Shown: piece after piece, positions 26,316 through 36,274 of the stretch
Numbering within the stretch: the stretch's first letter is position 1
Layout: each line of letters opens with the position of its first letter
NCBI RefSeq assembly: GCF_011090385.1
Contig: NZ_SEWW01000003.1
Coordinates: 1-64,000, forward strand
Origin: Aquirufa beregesia
Lineage (GTDB): Bacteria; Bacteroidota; Bacteroidia; Cytophagales; Spirosomataceae
DNA length: 64,000 nucleotides
Reading direction: 5' to 3'
Translations under genes and position numbers: made by a program
The notes under the pieces: generated by a model
Told to the model about the DNA's origin: nothing
Database searches by the model: none
Seen by the model: only the letters and a program-made list of their open reading frames with translations

Positions 26316-26344
26316 AGGTATTATTTTTGCTAAATTCTTTCTAA

Positions 26345-27430
26345 TTATTTGACACTAACAGCTTCTGTAGCAGTACTATCTGCTGCGATTGGCTCAGCTG
26401 GAATATATTTACTTGCTTTCGCTTTTAAATTCTCAGGGACTTTAGATAAGTACGCTGGATTCATGGTTAAGAATGGTTTTTGTTCTGATACCCATTTTTT
26501 GTAATCTGCTGGTTCATCCACAAAAACAGTGATAGCCATACCGAAGTGACCACGGCCACAAATCTCTGTACAGTTTAATTTAAAGTTGAAATCCTTCTTA
26601 CCTAATTTGGCGCGCATTTCGTCTGTTGAAATAGTTGGGGTAAACCAGAATTTAGTAGGCATACCTGGTACAGCATCCATCTTAACACGTTGGAAAGGTA
26701 AATACACCGAGTGCAATACATCTTGAGCCCTGATTTTCAATAAGACGGGTACGCCTTTTGGAAGGTGTAATTCACTGGCTGTAAAATCGTCAAATGTATT
26801 TTTATCTGTAAAGTCTAAACCCAAGCTATTGGTTTCGTCAATTAACTTATAGTTGATGTTGCCCAATTGGCTATCATCGTTACCTGCATAACGTACATAC
26901 CAACCAAATTGGTGACCTGTTATTTCAATGACTACAGCATTACTTGGTGCTTGAGAAGTGATGTCTCTCCAAGTTCTCCAACCCGTGAATACCAAGATAG
27001 CCATGACAATCGCTGGAATAATAGTCCAGATAATTTCAAGCTTATGGTTTACTGGGTAAAATGTAGCTTTTCTATTTTTATCATTACGATATTGGAATGC
27101 AAAAAAGAACAATAATGTGTTCGTAATGAAAAATGCAAATGTTACCACTGCCATGGAAATCCAAAACATGGAGTCAGTTTTCACTCCATGAGCTGAAGCA
27201 GCTTCCGGTAAGAAATCAGGCTTTGAATGGAGGAAAGACCACACACCAGCAATAGTTCCAAATAGCCAGAAGAGTAAAAATCCAACGGCATTGGTATTAT
27301 TATGTGAATCTAGAGCAGAATCTGACTCATTTTCACCACTAAGGTTTTTGTTAAGCTTCAAACTCTTGCTGATTACAGTAATCGCTAAGATGAAGAATAC
27401 AACGGATAAAAGACCAACTAGGTAATTCAT
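26345..27430 (-). CDS. Cytochrome c oxidase subunit II
   Basis: Subunit II (361 residues) carries the CuA centre that accepts electrons from cytochrome c. The CuA motif is intact as CTEICGRGHFGM (about 289-300) with an upstream His in VLHSVYLP. There are three N-terminal hydrophobic segments rather than the usual two. No CxxCH is present, so this is an aa3-type and not a caa3-type subunit; electrons must come from a separate cytochrome domain, probably those of the act cluster. Confidence 0.95.
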   Translation of the reverse strand: MNYLVGLLSVVFFILAITVISKSLKLNKNLSGENESDSALDSHNNTNAVGFLLFWLFGTIAGVWSFLHSKPDFLPEAASAHGVKTDSMFWISMAVVTFAFFITNTLLFFFAFQYRNDKNRKATFYPVNHKLEIIWTIIPAIVMAILVFTGWRTWRDITSQAPSNAVVIEITGHQFGWYVRYAGNDDSQLGNINYKLIDETNSLGLDFTDKNTFDDFTASELHLPKGVPVLLKIRAQDVLHSVYLPFQRVKMDAVPGMPTKFWFTPTISTDEMRAKLGKKDFNFKLNCTEICGRGHFGMAITVFVDEPADYKKWVSEQKPFLTMNPAYLSKVPENLKAKASKYIPAEPIAADSTATEAVSVK

Positions 27431-27463
27431 ATGTTTTATTTGTTAGAATCTTGCTTTTAAATA

Positions 27464-28825
27464 TTAAATATCGTGGTGAACTGCTTCTGGTAAGAATGGG
27501 TGGTTCTTAGCTATTAATGAAGCTTTTGTTAATTCATCACTAACGATGTAAATAAACGCAGAAGCAAAAACAGTAACCATTCCAAACTCTACTAAACCGT
27601 ATCCTGCATGGCCTCCTAAAACGCCCGGCATAATCATTTGGTAGAAATCAATATAGTGTCCAACGATGATAAAGAAAGCTGCGATCTTTAAGAAAATACG
27701 AGTTCTTTTGGCATCACGTGTCATTAGAACTAGGAAAGGGAAGAAGAAGTTTAAGAAAACCATCAAAATCTCTGATGTTTTATAAATCTTGTTGTGACCT
27801 TCCCAACGCTCTAAGAAATAAATAATCTCCTCAGGCATGTTAGCATAATAGATCAATAAGAATTGCTCAAACCAAACGTAGGTCCAGAAAATAGAAAAGG
27901 CAAACATCAACTTACCTAAATCATGTAAGTGATTCTCATTTACATAGGCCATATAACCTTTATCCTTTAACAATAAGATGGTTAAAGTAATAACGGCTAA
28001 TCCAGTTACATGCCAAGAAGAGAACATGTACCAACCAAACATGGTTGAGAACCAGTGAGTATCAATGGACATAACCCAATCCCAAGCAAACATGGAACTA
28101 GAGGCACCAAATACAACGATAAATGCCGTTGAAATACGAACCATTTGATTAAATAAATCAGTACTACCAATTAAATCTTCTTCTAATGACTTCTTACGAA
28201 GTACAGTCCAAAGACCAATCCAAAGGGCAAAGAATCCAACTAAACGAGCAATGAAGAATGTCTTGTTCAAATAGCCTGATTTTCCTGCAATGATTTTATC
28301 ATAGTTTTCATTGCCTACTTCAGTAACACCATGGTGCATCCAGTGGAAGATCGCATCTCCTTTGAAGAAGAAAACTAACAATAGGATTGGCAAGGTGATG
28401 TATAAGAATTTAGGAAATGCTTCAGGGACACGCTTCATTACTGATGACCAACCTGATTTAGTTAGGTATTGTAATGAAACAAAGAACATACCAATGATGG
28501 CTATACCAGTAAAGAATACGGCATTTAACCATACGTTAGCCCAAATACGATTCGTCCAATCATAGTGTTCTTCTGCAGCTGGTTGGTGGGATATCGCTCC
28601 GCCTGACAGGTGTTCTGAGGCAGCTTCATGACCTGCTTTTACAGCTTCATGTCCTGCATTGGCAACTTCATGGCCACCAGCCTCCCCTTTGGATAATAGA
28701 TATATTCCAAGCACTAAAGCTACTACTCCGGCAATGAAAGCATAAATAACTCTTTTTTTGCCTTCAGAAGTGAATTCAAAATGCTCTTCAACGTTTGCTG
28801 GGGAAAAATGTGAGTGTCCCGCCAT
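27464..28825 (-). CDS. actF: Alternative complex III subunit F (NrfD-like quinol-cytochrome c reductase subunit)
   Basis: A 453-residue membrane protein with about ten spans, related to ActC/NrfD, that forms a second membrane subunit of alternative complex III. An N-terminal soluble part and span are followed by a His-rich loop (EVANAGHEAVKAGHEAASEHLSGG, about 53-76) with a GHEA repeat. Segments such as FMFAWDWVMSIDTHWFSTMFGWYMF-type and WTYVWFEQFLLIYYANMPEE are characteristic. It lies between actE and coxB. Confidence 0.92.
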   Translation of the reverse strand: MAGHSHFSPANVEEHFEFTSEGKKRVIYAFIAGVVALVLGIYLLSKGEAGGHEVANAGHEAVKAGHEAASEHLSGGAISHQPAAEEHYDWTNRIWANVWLNAVFFTGIAIIGMFFVSLQYLTKSGWSSVMKRVPEAFPKFLYITLPILLLVFFFKGDAIFHWMHHGVTEVGNENYDKIIAGKSGYLNKTFFIARLVGFFALWIGLWTVLRKKSLEEDLIGSTDLFNQMVRISTAFIVVFGASSSMFAWDWVMSIDTHWFSTMFGWYMFSSWHVTGLAVITLTILLLKDKGYMAYVNENHLHDLGKLMFAFSIFWTYVWFEQFLLIYYANMPEEIIYFLERWEGHNKIYKTSEILMVFLNFFFPFLVLMTRDAKRTRIFLKIAAFFIIVGHYIDFYQMIMPGVLGGHAGYGLVEFGMVTVFASAFIYIVSDELTKASLIAKNHPFLPEAVHHDI

Positions 28826-28857
28826 TTTATCTGGTATTTTAATTTTTAATAATTGAA

Positions 28858-29469
28858 CTATTGTTTTTGCAATTCATGTACATAAAGTACAATTTTCCAA
28901 CGATTGGCCGAAGTGATTTGTGAGCCATGAGGCCACATTCTACCTTTACCATGTGTAATCACGTGGTAGATATGACCATCGTTCAAGGTTTTTAATGCGT
29001 CGCTAGAATATACAGGAACCCCTTTATACATTTTAGCTACCAAACCATCTCCTTTACCTGTTTCACCGTGGCAGTGCTGGCAATATCTTTCATATTGTAA
29101 TTTCCCTGCTTCGATATTTTCAGGAGTAGCAGCTAATGGGTTCTTCAAAGCTGCAGCTGAATAGGTAATGCTATCGTTTGGAATAGTTCTTGAAATCAAA
29201 TCTTGATGTAAGAATTCTTTTTGTAAGGAATCACTTCCTGTGTATTTGCTTCTAGCTACCGTCCCTGCAACTGGTTGACGCATGTTCATTCCATGAGGGT
29301 TGATAGTATTGGTATCGCCATCTGTTTGAGTCATTGGCTCATAAGCAACGGAATGGTACATGTTTGGAGCAAATTCTGTTCCTGTATCATTGTGGTCGTC
29401 ACTACAAGAGGACAATAAGCCTAGGGCTAAACCAGCAAATAAAACGAATTGGTATCTTGGATTCAACAT
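28858..29469 (-). CDS. actE: Alternative complex III subunit E, monoheme cytochrome c lipoprotein
   Basis: A 203-residue lipoprotein (signal ending GLLSSCSDD) with one c-type heme site, CQHCH (in YCQHCHGETGKGDG), and a distal Met in GKGRMWPHGSQ. It is the monoheme cytochrome of the complex, thought to pass electrons toward the oxidase. The start at 29469 is chosen over 29493 because it gives a compact signal peptide. It follows actD by 38 bases. Confidence 0.9.
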   Translation of the reverse strand: MLNPRYQFVLFAGLALGLLSSCSDDHNDTGTEFAPNMYHSVAYEPMTQTDGDTNTINPHGMNMRQPVAGTVARSKYTGSDSLQKEFLHQDLISRTIPNDSITYSAAALKNPLAATPENIEAGKLQYERYCQHCHGETGKGDGLVAKMYKGVPVYSSDALKTLNDGHIYHVITHGKGRMWPHGSQITSANRWKIVLYVHELQKQ

Positions 29470-29507
29470 TTTGTTATGCTTCTTCGTGAACAATTGTTCT
29501 TGGTTAA

Positions 29508-30029
29508 TTATTTAACATTTACTTCAATCGCACCTGAATCTTTCAAGGCTTTCTTGATATCATCGGCACTTACTTTTTTGTTTTTGTCAACATTGATTGC
29601 CATAACAAATTTGTCGTCCGTGATTCTAATATCTAATAAATCCGGTTGATTACCAGGATATAGGTTATTGGAAATACAAAAAGTAATGACCAATCCAAAT
29701 GCGGTAAACAATACGGTTCCTTCAAAAGAGACAGGAATCCAGTTGGGGAGAGCAAAGAAGTCTTTACCTCCTATGATCATAGGCCAATCAAAAACCATGG
29801 TGTAGCTAATTAATGATAAAGTACAAGCTAATCCTAATACACCAAACATGAAGGCTGCAATAGGTAAGCGTGTACGCTCATGCCCTACAGCACGATCCAA
29901 TCCGTGAATCGGAAAAGGAGTGAATACGTCTTCAATTTTGATGCCTTTAGATTTTACCTCGCTAACTGCGTGTAACACCTCATCCTCATCATCGTATACA
30001 CCTAAAATGTAGTTAGTTGTCGAACTCAT
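29508..30029 (-). CDS. actD: Alternative complex III subunit D (DUF3341)
   Basis: A 173-residue DUF3341 protein with two membrane spans (about 56-77 and 100-122), the PFPIHGLDRAVG motif near residue 38 and a C-terminal soluble domain. ActD is a structural membrane subunit of the complex. Position between actC and actE is canonical. Confidence 0.93.
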   Translation of the reverse strand: MSSTTNYILGVYDDEDEVLHAVSEVKSKGIKIEDVFTPFPIHGLDRAVGHERTRLPIAAFMFGVLGLACTLSLISYTMVFDWPMIIGGKDFFALPNWIPVSFEGTVLFTAFGLVITFCISNNLYPGNQPDLLDIRITDDKFVMAINVDKNKKVSADDIKKALKDSGAIEVNVK

Positions 30030-30057
30030 ATTGTTTTAATTTCGAATTGCTAATAAA

Positions 30058-31455
30058 TTATTCTTCGGTTTTTTTCGTTGCTTTTTTCTTTTCAGGGAAA
30101 TTGCTTGATACACCTTTCATGACCGCTTTTACCTCAGCCATATTAACTACAGGTAAATATTTAGCGAACAAGAAGAATAGTGTAAAGAATAAACCAAAAG
30201 AGAAAATGTAATCACCTATATCATACATGGTTGGAGAGAACATGGCCCAAGAAGATGGCAAGTAATCTCTATGTAAAGATGTTACGATAATCACAAAACG
30301 CTCAAACCACATACCTACGTTTACTACGATAGATAAGATGAAACTCACCATTAAATTGGTACGGATAGCTTTTGACCAGAATAATTGTGGAGAGATTACA
30401 TTACATGTCATCATCATCCAATAGGCCCACCAATATGGACCAGTAGCCCGGTTAATGAAGGCGTAGCTTTCATATTCCACTCCTGAGTACCAAGCGATGA
30501 AGAATTCAGTTAAATAAGCAATACCTACTATTGAACCTGTTACCGTGATAACGATATTCATCATTTCAATATGCTCAATCGTAATATAATCTTCTAATTT
30601 GAATACCACACGTGTGATTAACAATAACGTTTGTACCATGGCAAATCCCGAGAAAATCGCACCTGCCACGAAATATGGAGGGAAGATCGTGGTATGCCAC
30701 CCAGGAATAACTGATGTAGCAAAGTCCATGGATACAATGGTGTGAACCGAAAGTACTAGGGGAGTAGAGATACCTGCCAAAATCAAGGACATGTATTCAT
30801 AACGCGCCCAAGTCTTGGATGAACCAGTCCAACCTAAGCTGAACAAACCATACCAAAACTTACGTCCTTTGGTCGTAGCACGGTCACGGATAGATGCCAA
30901 GTCAGGCACTAAACCCATATACCAGAATAATAAGGAAACGGATAGATAGGTCGAGATCGCAAATACGTCCCAAACCAAGGGTGAGTTGAAGTTAACCCAA
31001 AGAGAACCGAAGGCATTTGGTAAAGGTAAAGCCCAATGAGCTAACCACGGACGACCCATGTGAGCCAGGATGAAGGATGCAGCGCAAAGTACCGCAAAAA
31101 TGGTCATTGCTTCAGCTGAACGGTTAATAGAGGTTCTCCATTTTTGACGGAATAATAACAATACGGCAGAAATCAATGTACCGGCGTGACCAATACCTAC
31201 CCACCATACGAAGTTGGTAATATCCCATGCCCAACCTACTGTTTTATTTAAACCCCAAACACCAATACCTTGCCACCAGGTATAGAATAGGCAGTAAGCT
31301 CCATAGATAAATACAATAGAGGATATACCGAAGGCCCATTTCCACTCTTTGGTGGGTTCCCCTTCTACCTGCTTGCAAATATCGTGGGTAACATCGGAAT
31401 AAGATTTGCCACCAGTAACTAGTTTCTCTCTTATGGGTGATACAACGTGCGACAT
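30058..31455 (-). CDS. actC: Alternative complex III subunit C (NrfD/PsrC family)
   Basis: A 465-residue membrane protein of the NrfD/polysulfide reductase family with about ten spans. It provides the quinol-binding site of the complex. The conserved [40 protein letters not shown] region (about 58-98) is visible. The tail is basic ([10 protein letters not shown]). It follows actB by 32 bases. Confidence 0.95.
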   Translation of the reverse strand: MSHVVSPIREKLVTGGKSYSDVTHDICKQVEGEPTKEWKWAFGISSIVFIYGAYCLFYTWWQGIGVWGLNKTVGWAWDITNFVWWVGIGHAGTLISAVLLLFRQKWRTSINRSAEAMTIFAVLCAASFILAHMGRPWLAHWALPLPNAFGSLWVNFNSPLVWDVFAISTYLSVSLLFWYMGLVPDLASIRDRATTKGRKFWYGLFSLGWTGSSKTWARYEYMSLILAGISTPLVLSVHTIVSMDFATSVIPGWHTTIFPPYFVAGAIFSGFAMVQTLLLITRVVFKLEDYITIEHIEMMNIVITVTGSIVGIAYLTEFFIAWYSGVEYESYAFINRATGPYWWAYWMMMTCNVISPQLFWSKAIRTNLMVSFILSIVVNVGMWFERFVIIVTSLHRDYLPSSWAMFSPTMYDIGDYIFSFGLFFTLFFLFAKYLPVVNMAEVKAVMKGVSSNFPEKKKATKKTEE

Positions 31456-31487
31456 ATTTTTATTTACTTTTTAATACGATTGATTAA

Positions 31488-34400
31488 TTATGCTTCTTTT
31501 TTAACGTCCTTGTTACGAACCTTCATTAAGTAAGAGATGTTTGGCTTCACGTTAATCTCTTCGATTACTCCGTAAGCTCTTCCTTCTTTCTCAATAGCTA
31601 ATAATTTAGAAATTTCAGAAGCAGGATCGTTCATGTCACCAAAGGTAATGGCATTGGTTGGACAAGATTGAGCACAAGCAACCTGGATCTCTCCATCGAC
31701 TGGTCTTCTTTTTTCTTTCTTTGCTGTCAACTTGCCTTCTTGAATACGTTGAACGCACATGGAACATTTTTCCATAACCCCACGTGAACGAACCGTTACG
31801 TCTGGGTTAATCACCATACGACCTAAGTCATTGTTGAAGTGGAAATCATATTCATCAGTTTGGTAGTAACGGAACCAGTTGAAACGACGAACTTTATATG
31901 GACAGTTGTTAGCACAGTAACGAGTACCAATACAACGGTTATAAGTCATTTGGTTTAGACCCTCTGTTGAGTGAGTCGTAGCTAATACCGGACAAACAGT
32001 CTCGCAAGGAGCATTGTTACAGTGTTGGCAAAGCATTGGTTGAAATACCACTTCAGGATTGTCTGATGCTACTTCTAATCCTTTCAAATCTTCTACTTCA
32101 GCATCAGAAGAATAATAACGGTCAATACGCATCCAGTGCATTTCACGACGGTTAATTACTTCTTGGCGACCAACTACGGGTACGTTGTTTTCGGCTGAAC
32201 AAGAAACCACACATGCCGAACATCCTGTACACGTATTTAAGTCAATCACCATACCCCAAGCGTGGTTGTTGTATTGGTGACCATTCCAAAGCGTTAAATC
32301 AGTTGCATTTTTCTTGCCTTCTGATGTTGCTACAGTTGGGTTGAAACGACCTGATTGAGGATTCTTAACAAATTCTCCTAAAACAGTTTCTTGAACAACT
32401 GCCTGACGCGCCATCACTGTGTGGTGAGTTTGCGTTTGTGCAATGTCTTTGGTCTCTCCTGTTGGACTTACTGATACTCCTTGTGTACAAGTACCTACGC
32501 AAGCGCCATTGATTTCTGAAATAAATGGATAGGCATTAACACCTACACCATCAGCTGATTTTCCTGCTTTCGTTCTACCGTATCCAATCGCGATAGCCAC
32601 CGTATCTTGTGCCTGACCTGGTTGAACTAAAACCGGTAATGTAGCTTCATATCCTTTCGCCGTAACCTTAACTAAATCTCCTTGTTTCAAGTTTAATTTA
32701 GTAGCCGTTGGCTGCGAAATAGATGCGTAATTATCCCAGCATGCCTTAGACACTGGCTCAGGGAATTCTTGCAACCAAGGGTTGTTTGCTTGTGAACCTG
32801 TACCTAAACCTACTTTTTCGTAAACTGAAATTTCTAATCCTGTAGCATTAGCTGAATAAACTTTCGAAATGGCCGCTGCTGCTGCATTAGCATCTACGGA
32901 TGGCACAGCACTAGAAACACTTACTGCATTTGGTTGGAATACACCATCGTGCAATGCATTTTTCCATTGTACAGCACCTGATTTCAAGATATTGGATTCC
33001 CAATTACGCTCTAAATATCCTGCATAATCCCCATTCAAACCTGCCCAAGTTAATAAACTTGATTGTGCTTGACGAGTCTTGAAAATTGTCGAGATAGTAG
33101 GCTGGGTTAATGAGTAGAAACCTGTTTTAGGCTCTGCATCATTCCAAGATTCTAAATAATGTGAATCAGGAGCAATGAACTGACACAATGAAGCTGTTTC
33201 ATCAGCACGTTCGTTGGTCGCTAAGCTAACTTCAACCTTTGGTAAAGCAGCTGCTAAAGCTGTACCCATTGGGTGATTATATACAGGGTTGGCATTGTAG
33301 AAAATAACAGCAGCAATTTTACCAGCTCCTGCTTCTTTAATGAAATTAGCCATAGCCATATCATTACCTTGACGGTAATTCACGGCTACTCCTGTGTTGA
33401 TGGTAGTACCATAAGCGCCAACTAAGGCATTGATAGCAACCACTACTTTCTGAACTTCTGGGTCATTAGAACCAGCTACTACAATAGATGCTCCTTTAGA
33501 AGCAACTAAATCTTTCGCTGCTTTATCTAAGTGATCTAATTTAACCGATGCTCCAGCTAATGCAGCTGATCCAGTCAATTTAGCAACCGCATTGTATAAA
33601 CTGATAATGACTAAACCTTCTTGAGATGGCTTGTAAGCAGAACGGTAGTCGGCATTAGCGCCTGTATTCGATAAGATGGTCTCGAACTGATAATGACGAG
33701 ACATTTCTTTTTTACCGTCTTTGGCAGAACCTACACGACGAGTTTCAGCCCATTGTGCTGCAAACTCGGTAGGAGCTACCCATGTTCCTAAGAAATCGGC
33801 ACCTACAGAAACAATCGTTTTTGCTTTGCTGAAATCAATACTAGGTAAGATGCCACCATGTGCTTGTGTTAAACCATAAGCTGGGTTTGCATCATACACC
33901 ACATGTTGTGTTGTTGGATATTTTGCTGTGAATTCAGCAATTACCTTTTTCGTGCTTGGAGAAAGAATGGTATTGGATACAATTCTGATTTGTCCTCCTT
34001 TAGCTGCTACTGCCGCTAATTTAGCCGTGAATTCTTTATCTAATTGAGCCCAATCAGCAGCTTTAGCGCCAATTTGTGGACCTTTTAATTTCTCGTTATC
34101 ATAAAGACTCAATACGGAAGCATGTGCTCTACCAGAAAGAACCCCTTTAGAAACAGCCGAAAGTTTATTTCCTTCAATTTTGATAGGACGACCTTCTCTT
34201 GTTTTAACTAAGATAGAAGCGTATTCTCCTCCATCTGTATACGTTGAAGCATACCAGTTAGCAATGGTAGGTTCTACATCTACTGGTTTGTTCAAGTAAG
34301 GAATGGTTTTCTTTACTGGAGCCTCGCATGCAGCTAATGAAACGGCTGCAACACCGAATCCCAACATTTTGAGAAAATCACGACGATGTGTTCCAGAACC

Positions 34401-34535
34401 ATCCACTAGGGCTTCCCCTTTAGAATCGTTCTCCGATGGCATATTGCCAAATTCGTTGTGGATATTTTTTACAAACGATGGTTCATTGGTTAACTCCTCA
34501 ATCCCTTTCCAATACCTCTTGTTCGAATTTTCCAT
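31488..34535 (-). CDS. actB: Alternative complex III subunit B (molybdopterin-like plus iron-sulfur protein)
   Basis: A 1015-residue fusion. The N-terminus has a twin-arginine-type segment HRRDFLKMLGFGVAAVSLAAC (about 51-71), compatible with Tat export and a lipid anchor. Residues about 80-730 form the molybdopterin-oxidoreductase-like domain, which in this family lacks the cofactor. The C-terminal part has the iron-sulfur motifs CTGCSACVVSC, CQHCNNAPCETVC, CIGTRYCANNC and CSMC...CAQSC, enough for several clusters. It would pass electrons from ActC to the hemes of ActA. Confidence 0.95.
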   Translation of the reverse strand: MENSNKRYWKGIEELTNEPSFVKNIHNEFGNMPSENDSKGEALVDGSGTHRRDFLKMLGFGVAAVSLAACEAPVKKTIPYLNKPVDVEPTIANWYASTYTDGGEYASILVKTREGRPIKIEGNKLSAVSKGVLSGRAHASVLSLYDNEKLKGPQIGAKAADWAQLDKEFTAKLAAVAAKGGQIRIVSNTILSPSTKKVIAEFTAKYPTTQHVVYDANPAYGLTQAHGGILPSIDFSKAKTIVSVGADFLGTWVAPTEFAAQWAETRRVGSAKDGKKEMSRHYQFETILSNTGANADYRSAYKPSQEGLVIISLYNAVAKLTGSAALAGASVKLDHLDKAAKDLVASKGASIVVAGSNDPEVQKVVVAINALVGAYGTTINTGVAVNYRQGNDMAMANFIKEAGAGKIAAVIFYNANPVYNHPMGTALAAALPKVEVSLATNERADETASLCQFIAPDSHYLESWNDAEPKTGFYSLTQPTISTIFKTRQAQSSLLTWAGLNGDYAGYLERNWESNILKSGAVQWKNALHDGVFQPNAVSVSSAVPSVDANAAAAAISKVYSANATGLEISVYEKVGLGTGSQANNPWLQEFPEPVSKACWDNYASISQPTATKLNLKQGDLVKVTAKGYEATLPVLVQPGQAQDTVAIAIGYGRTKAGKSADGVGVNAYPFISEINGACVGTCTQGVSVSPTGETKDIAQTQTHHTVMARQAVVQETVLGEFVKNPQSGRFNPTVATSEGKKNATDLTLWNGHQYNNHAWGMVIDLNTCTGCSACVVSCSAENNVPVVGRQEVINRREMHWMRIDRYYSSDAEVEDLKGLEVASDNPEVVFQPMLCQHCNNAPCETVCPVLATTHSTEGLNQMTYNRCIGTRYCANNCPYKVRRFNWFRYYQTDEYDFHFNNDLGRMVINPDVTVRSRGVMEKCSMCVQRIQEGKLTAKKEKRRPVDGEIQVACAQSCPTNAITFGDMNDPASEISKLLAIEKEGRAYGVIEEINVKPNISYLMKVRNKDVKKEA

Positions 34536-34586
34536 ATAATCTTTCTTATTCAGACTAAAATTGAATCTTTTATGACGCGTATACTA

Positions 34587-35789
34587 TTAATAGTGGCACT
34601 TAGAACATTCTAAACCGCCAATGTTTTGTACTTTAAGGGGTGTCTTGCTATCCTTATTGTGAACTTCAACCAAACGATCGTAATAGGCATTTCCTTTTGC
34701 GCTAACGTCGGTATTACGGTGACAATCAATGCACCATCCCATAGTTAAAGAGGAACGTTGTTCAACTACTTCCATTTTCTCAATATCTCCGTGGCAGTTC
34801 TTACATTCCAAATTACCCACATTGGTATGTTGTGAGTGATTGAAATAAGCTAAGTCAGGAAGGTTATGTACACGAACCCATTGAATAGGCTCGTCATTCT
34901 CTAGTGCTTGGTAAATTTTTTGAATTTCTGGAGACTCTCTTTTGATGGCATTGTGGCAATTCATACAAATATTGGCTGAAGGGACGTTAGCGCCTTTTCC
35001 TTCATAAACCCCTGTATGGCAGTAGTTACAGTTAATTTGATACTGACCTGCGTGTAATTTGTGAGAGAATTTAATCGGTTGCTCTGGAGCATATCCTTGA
35101 TGGATACCTACACCGTAGGCCGCATCAATGGTTGCTTTACCACCTAATAATAAAGCGAAAATGATGATACCTGTTTTAACAGCTGAATTAGCCGCTAATT
35201 TCTTCGCGTTTTCAGCAATTCTTTTCATCAAAGGAGCTTCTGAATCAGCCTCTCCACCGCTTAATTTGCTTAAAGTGCTAACTATAGATAGTAAAGCGAT
35301 CAATACAAAAACCATGATTACCAATAATCCAACCAATAATATTTCCATCATTCCGCCTGAACTAGCAGCAGCTGGCGCAGCAGCACCGGCTGGAACAGCA
35401 CCGGCGGCCGGAGCGGCTGGAGCAGCGTTAGACGCATCTATATAAGCGACAATGCTCTTGATTTGACCTTCAGAGATGTTAGGATATGGTGTCATAGCCA
35501 CCTTATTGAACTTGTTGTAAAGTTCGTTGGCATATTTGTCACCAGAGGCAATAACCGCTTGAGGGTTATGTACCCATTTAACGATCCATTCTATGGGTCT
35601 GCGTTCCCCAATACCTTTCAATCCTGGTCCTACAAGCACTTCATCCGTGCTACTGTGACAAGCAGCACAGTTGTTTTTAAACAATGTTTCCCCCTCTGCA
35701 GCGTCTTGCGCTAAAGTCGCATATACTGATGCAAACAAAAACAGAAATGAGAAAAGGAACTTAACGAGCGTAAAATTTTTGCGATTCAT
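34587..35789 (-). CDS. actA: Alternative complex III subunit A, multiheme cytochrome c with fused monoheme domain
   Basis: A 400-residue membrane-anchored cytochrome with six CxxCH sites. The first, CAACH (41-45), lies in a separate class I cytochrome c domain after the signal peptide. An Ala/Pro linker and one or two spans (about 145-170 and 200-220) follow. The C-terminal part then has CNYCH, CMNCH, CKNCH, CIDCH and CSKCH, the pentaheme ActA core. It is the first gene of the actABCDEF-coxBA run and has a promoter just upstream. Confidence 0.93.
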   Translation of the reverse strand: MNRKNFTLVKFLFSFLFLFASVYATLAQDAAEGETLFKNNCAACHSSTDEVLVGPGLKGIGERRPIEWIVKWVHNPQAVIASGDKYANELYNKFNKVAMTPYPNISEGQIKSIVAYIDASNAAPAAPAAGAVPAGAAAPAAASSGGMMEILLVGLLVIMVFVLIALLSIVSTLSKLSGGEADSEAPLMKRIAENAKKLAANSAVKTGIIIFALLLGGKATIDAAYGVGIHQGYAPEQPIKFSHKLHAGQYQINCNYCHTGVYEGKGANVPSANICMNCHNAIKRESPEIQKIYQALENDEPIQWVRVHNLPDLAYFNHSQHTNVGNLECKNCHGDIEKMEVVEQRSSLTMGWCIDCHRNTDVSAKGNAYYDRLVEVHNKDSKTPLKVQNIGGLECSKCHY

Positions 35790-35818
35790 GTTTGAAAATC
35801 TCCTATTTATTCAGTCCG

Positions 35819-35826
35819 CAAAACTA
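35819..35826 (-). promoter_or_regulatory. -7 element of the act-cox operon
   Basis: On the minus strand TAGTTTTG matches TAnnTTTG. A less perfect TTG lies about 20 bases upstream (35847-35849). Transcription would begin around 35812, about 23 bases before the actA start. Confidence 0.6.
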
Positions 35827-35971
35827 CAATTCGAATTTTTAGGAAACAATTTATTTGCCATTCAATTTCAGTAATTTTTAAGCTTTACCCTTCTATTTAG
35901 ACTTTTTCAAAATAAGCCAATCTTGAAATTTAAATATTTTAATAATAAATTGTATATAATCGATTTCGCAT

Positions 35972-36000
35972 AAAAAAACCTCCCAATCTGGGAGGTTTTT
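35972..36000 (-). terminator. tRNA-Cys terminator
   Basis: A perfect 12-bp stem, AAAAACCTCCCA with TGGGAGGTTTTT, and a 3-base loop lie 4 bases after tRNA-Cys, with a T-run on the minus strand. The GGGAGGTTT sequence also partly repeats the tRNA 3' region. Confidence 0.88.
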
Positions 36001-36003
36001 GGG

Positions 36004-36074
36004 AGGTTTCGAGCGGATTCGAACCGCTGTAGAAGGTTTTGCAGACCTCTGCCTAGCCACTCGGCCACGAAACC
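36004..36074 (-). tRNA. tRNA-Cys (GCA)
   Basis: The acceptor stem GGTTTCG/CGAAACC, anticodon stem-loop AGGT-CTGCAAA-ACCT and GGTTCGAATCC show a cysteine tRNA with anticodon GCA. A -7 element TAATTTTG (minus strand, 36090-36097) lies upstream. The rest of the gap to 36274 shows no gene. Confidence 0.95.
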
Positions 36075-36274
36075 ATCGTTTTGGGGACACAAAATTAGGT
36101 CATTTTTGTTAAAAAGCCAAGTGTTTTTTATTTGTTAAGGCTATAGAATCGGATAAAAAATTGTTTTTAAGCCAAAACCAGTCCTTTAACCTTAGGTTTT
36201 AAGGTAATGAACGCCTATCTCGCCAAGCATTTATCTTACATAGATTCCTCCCTTTGTTGGGATGAATTAGTCGA

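Noticed and set aside
35893-36092. Two short minus-strand frames over tRNA-Cys
   Set aside because: They are translations of the tRNA and its terminator.
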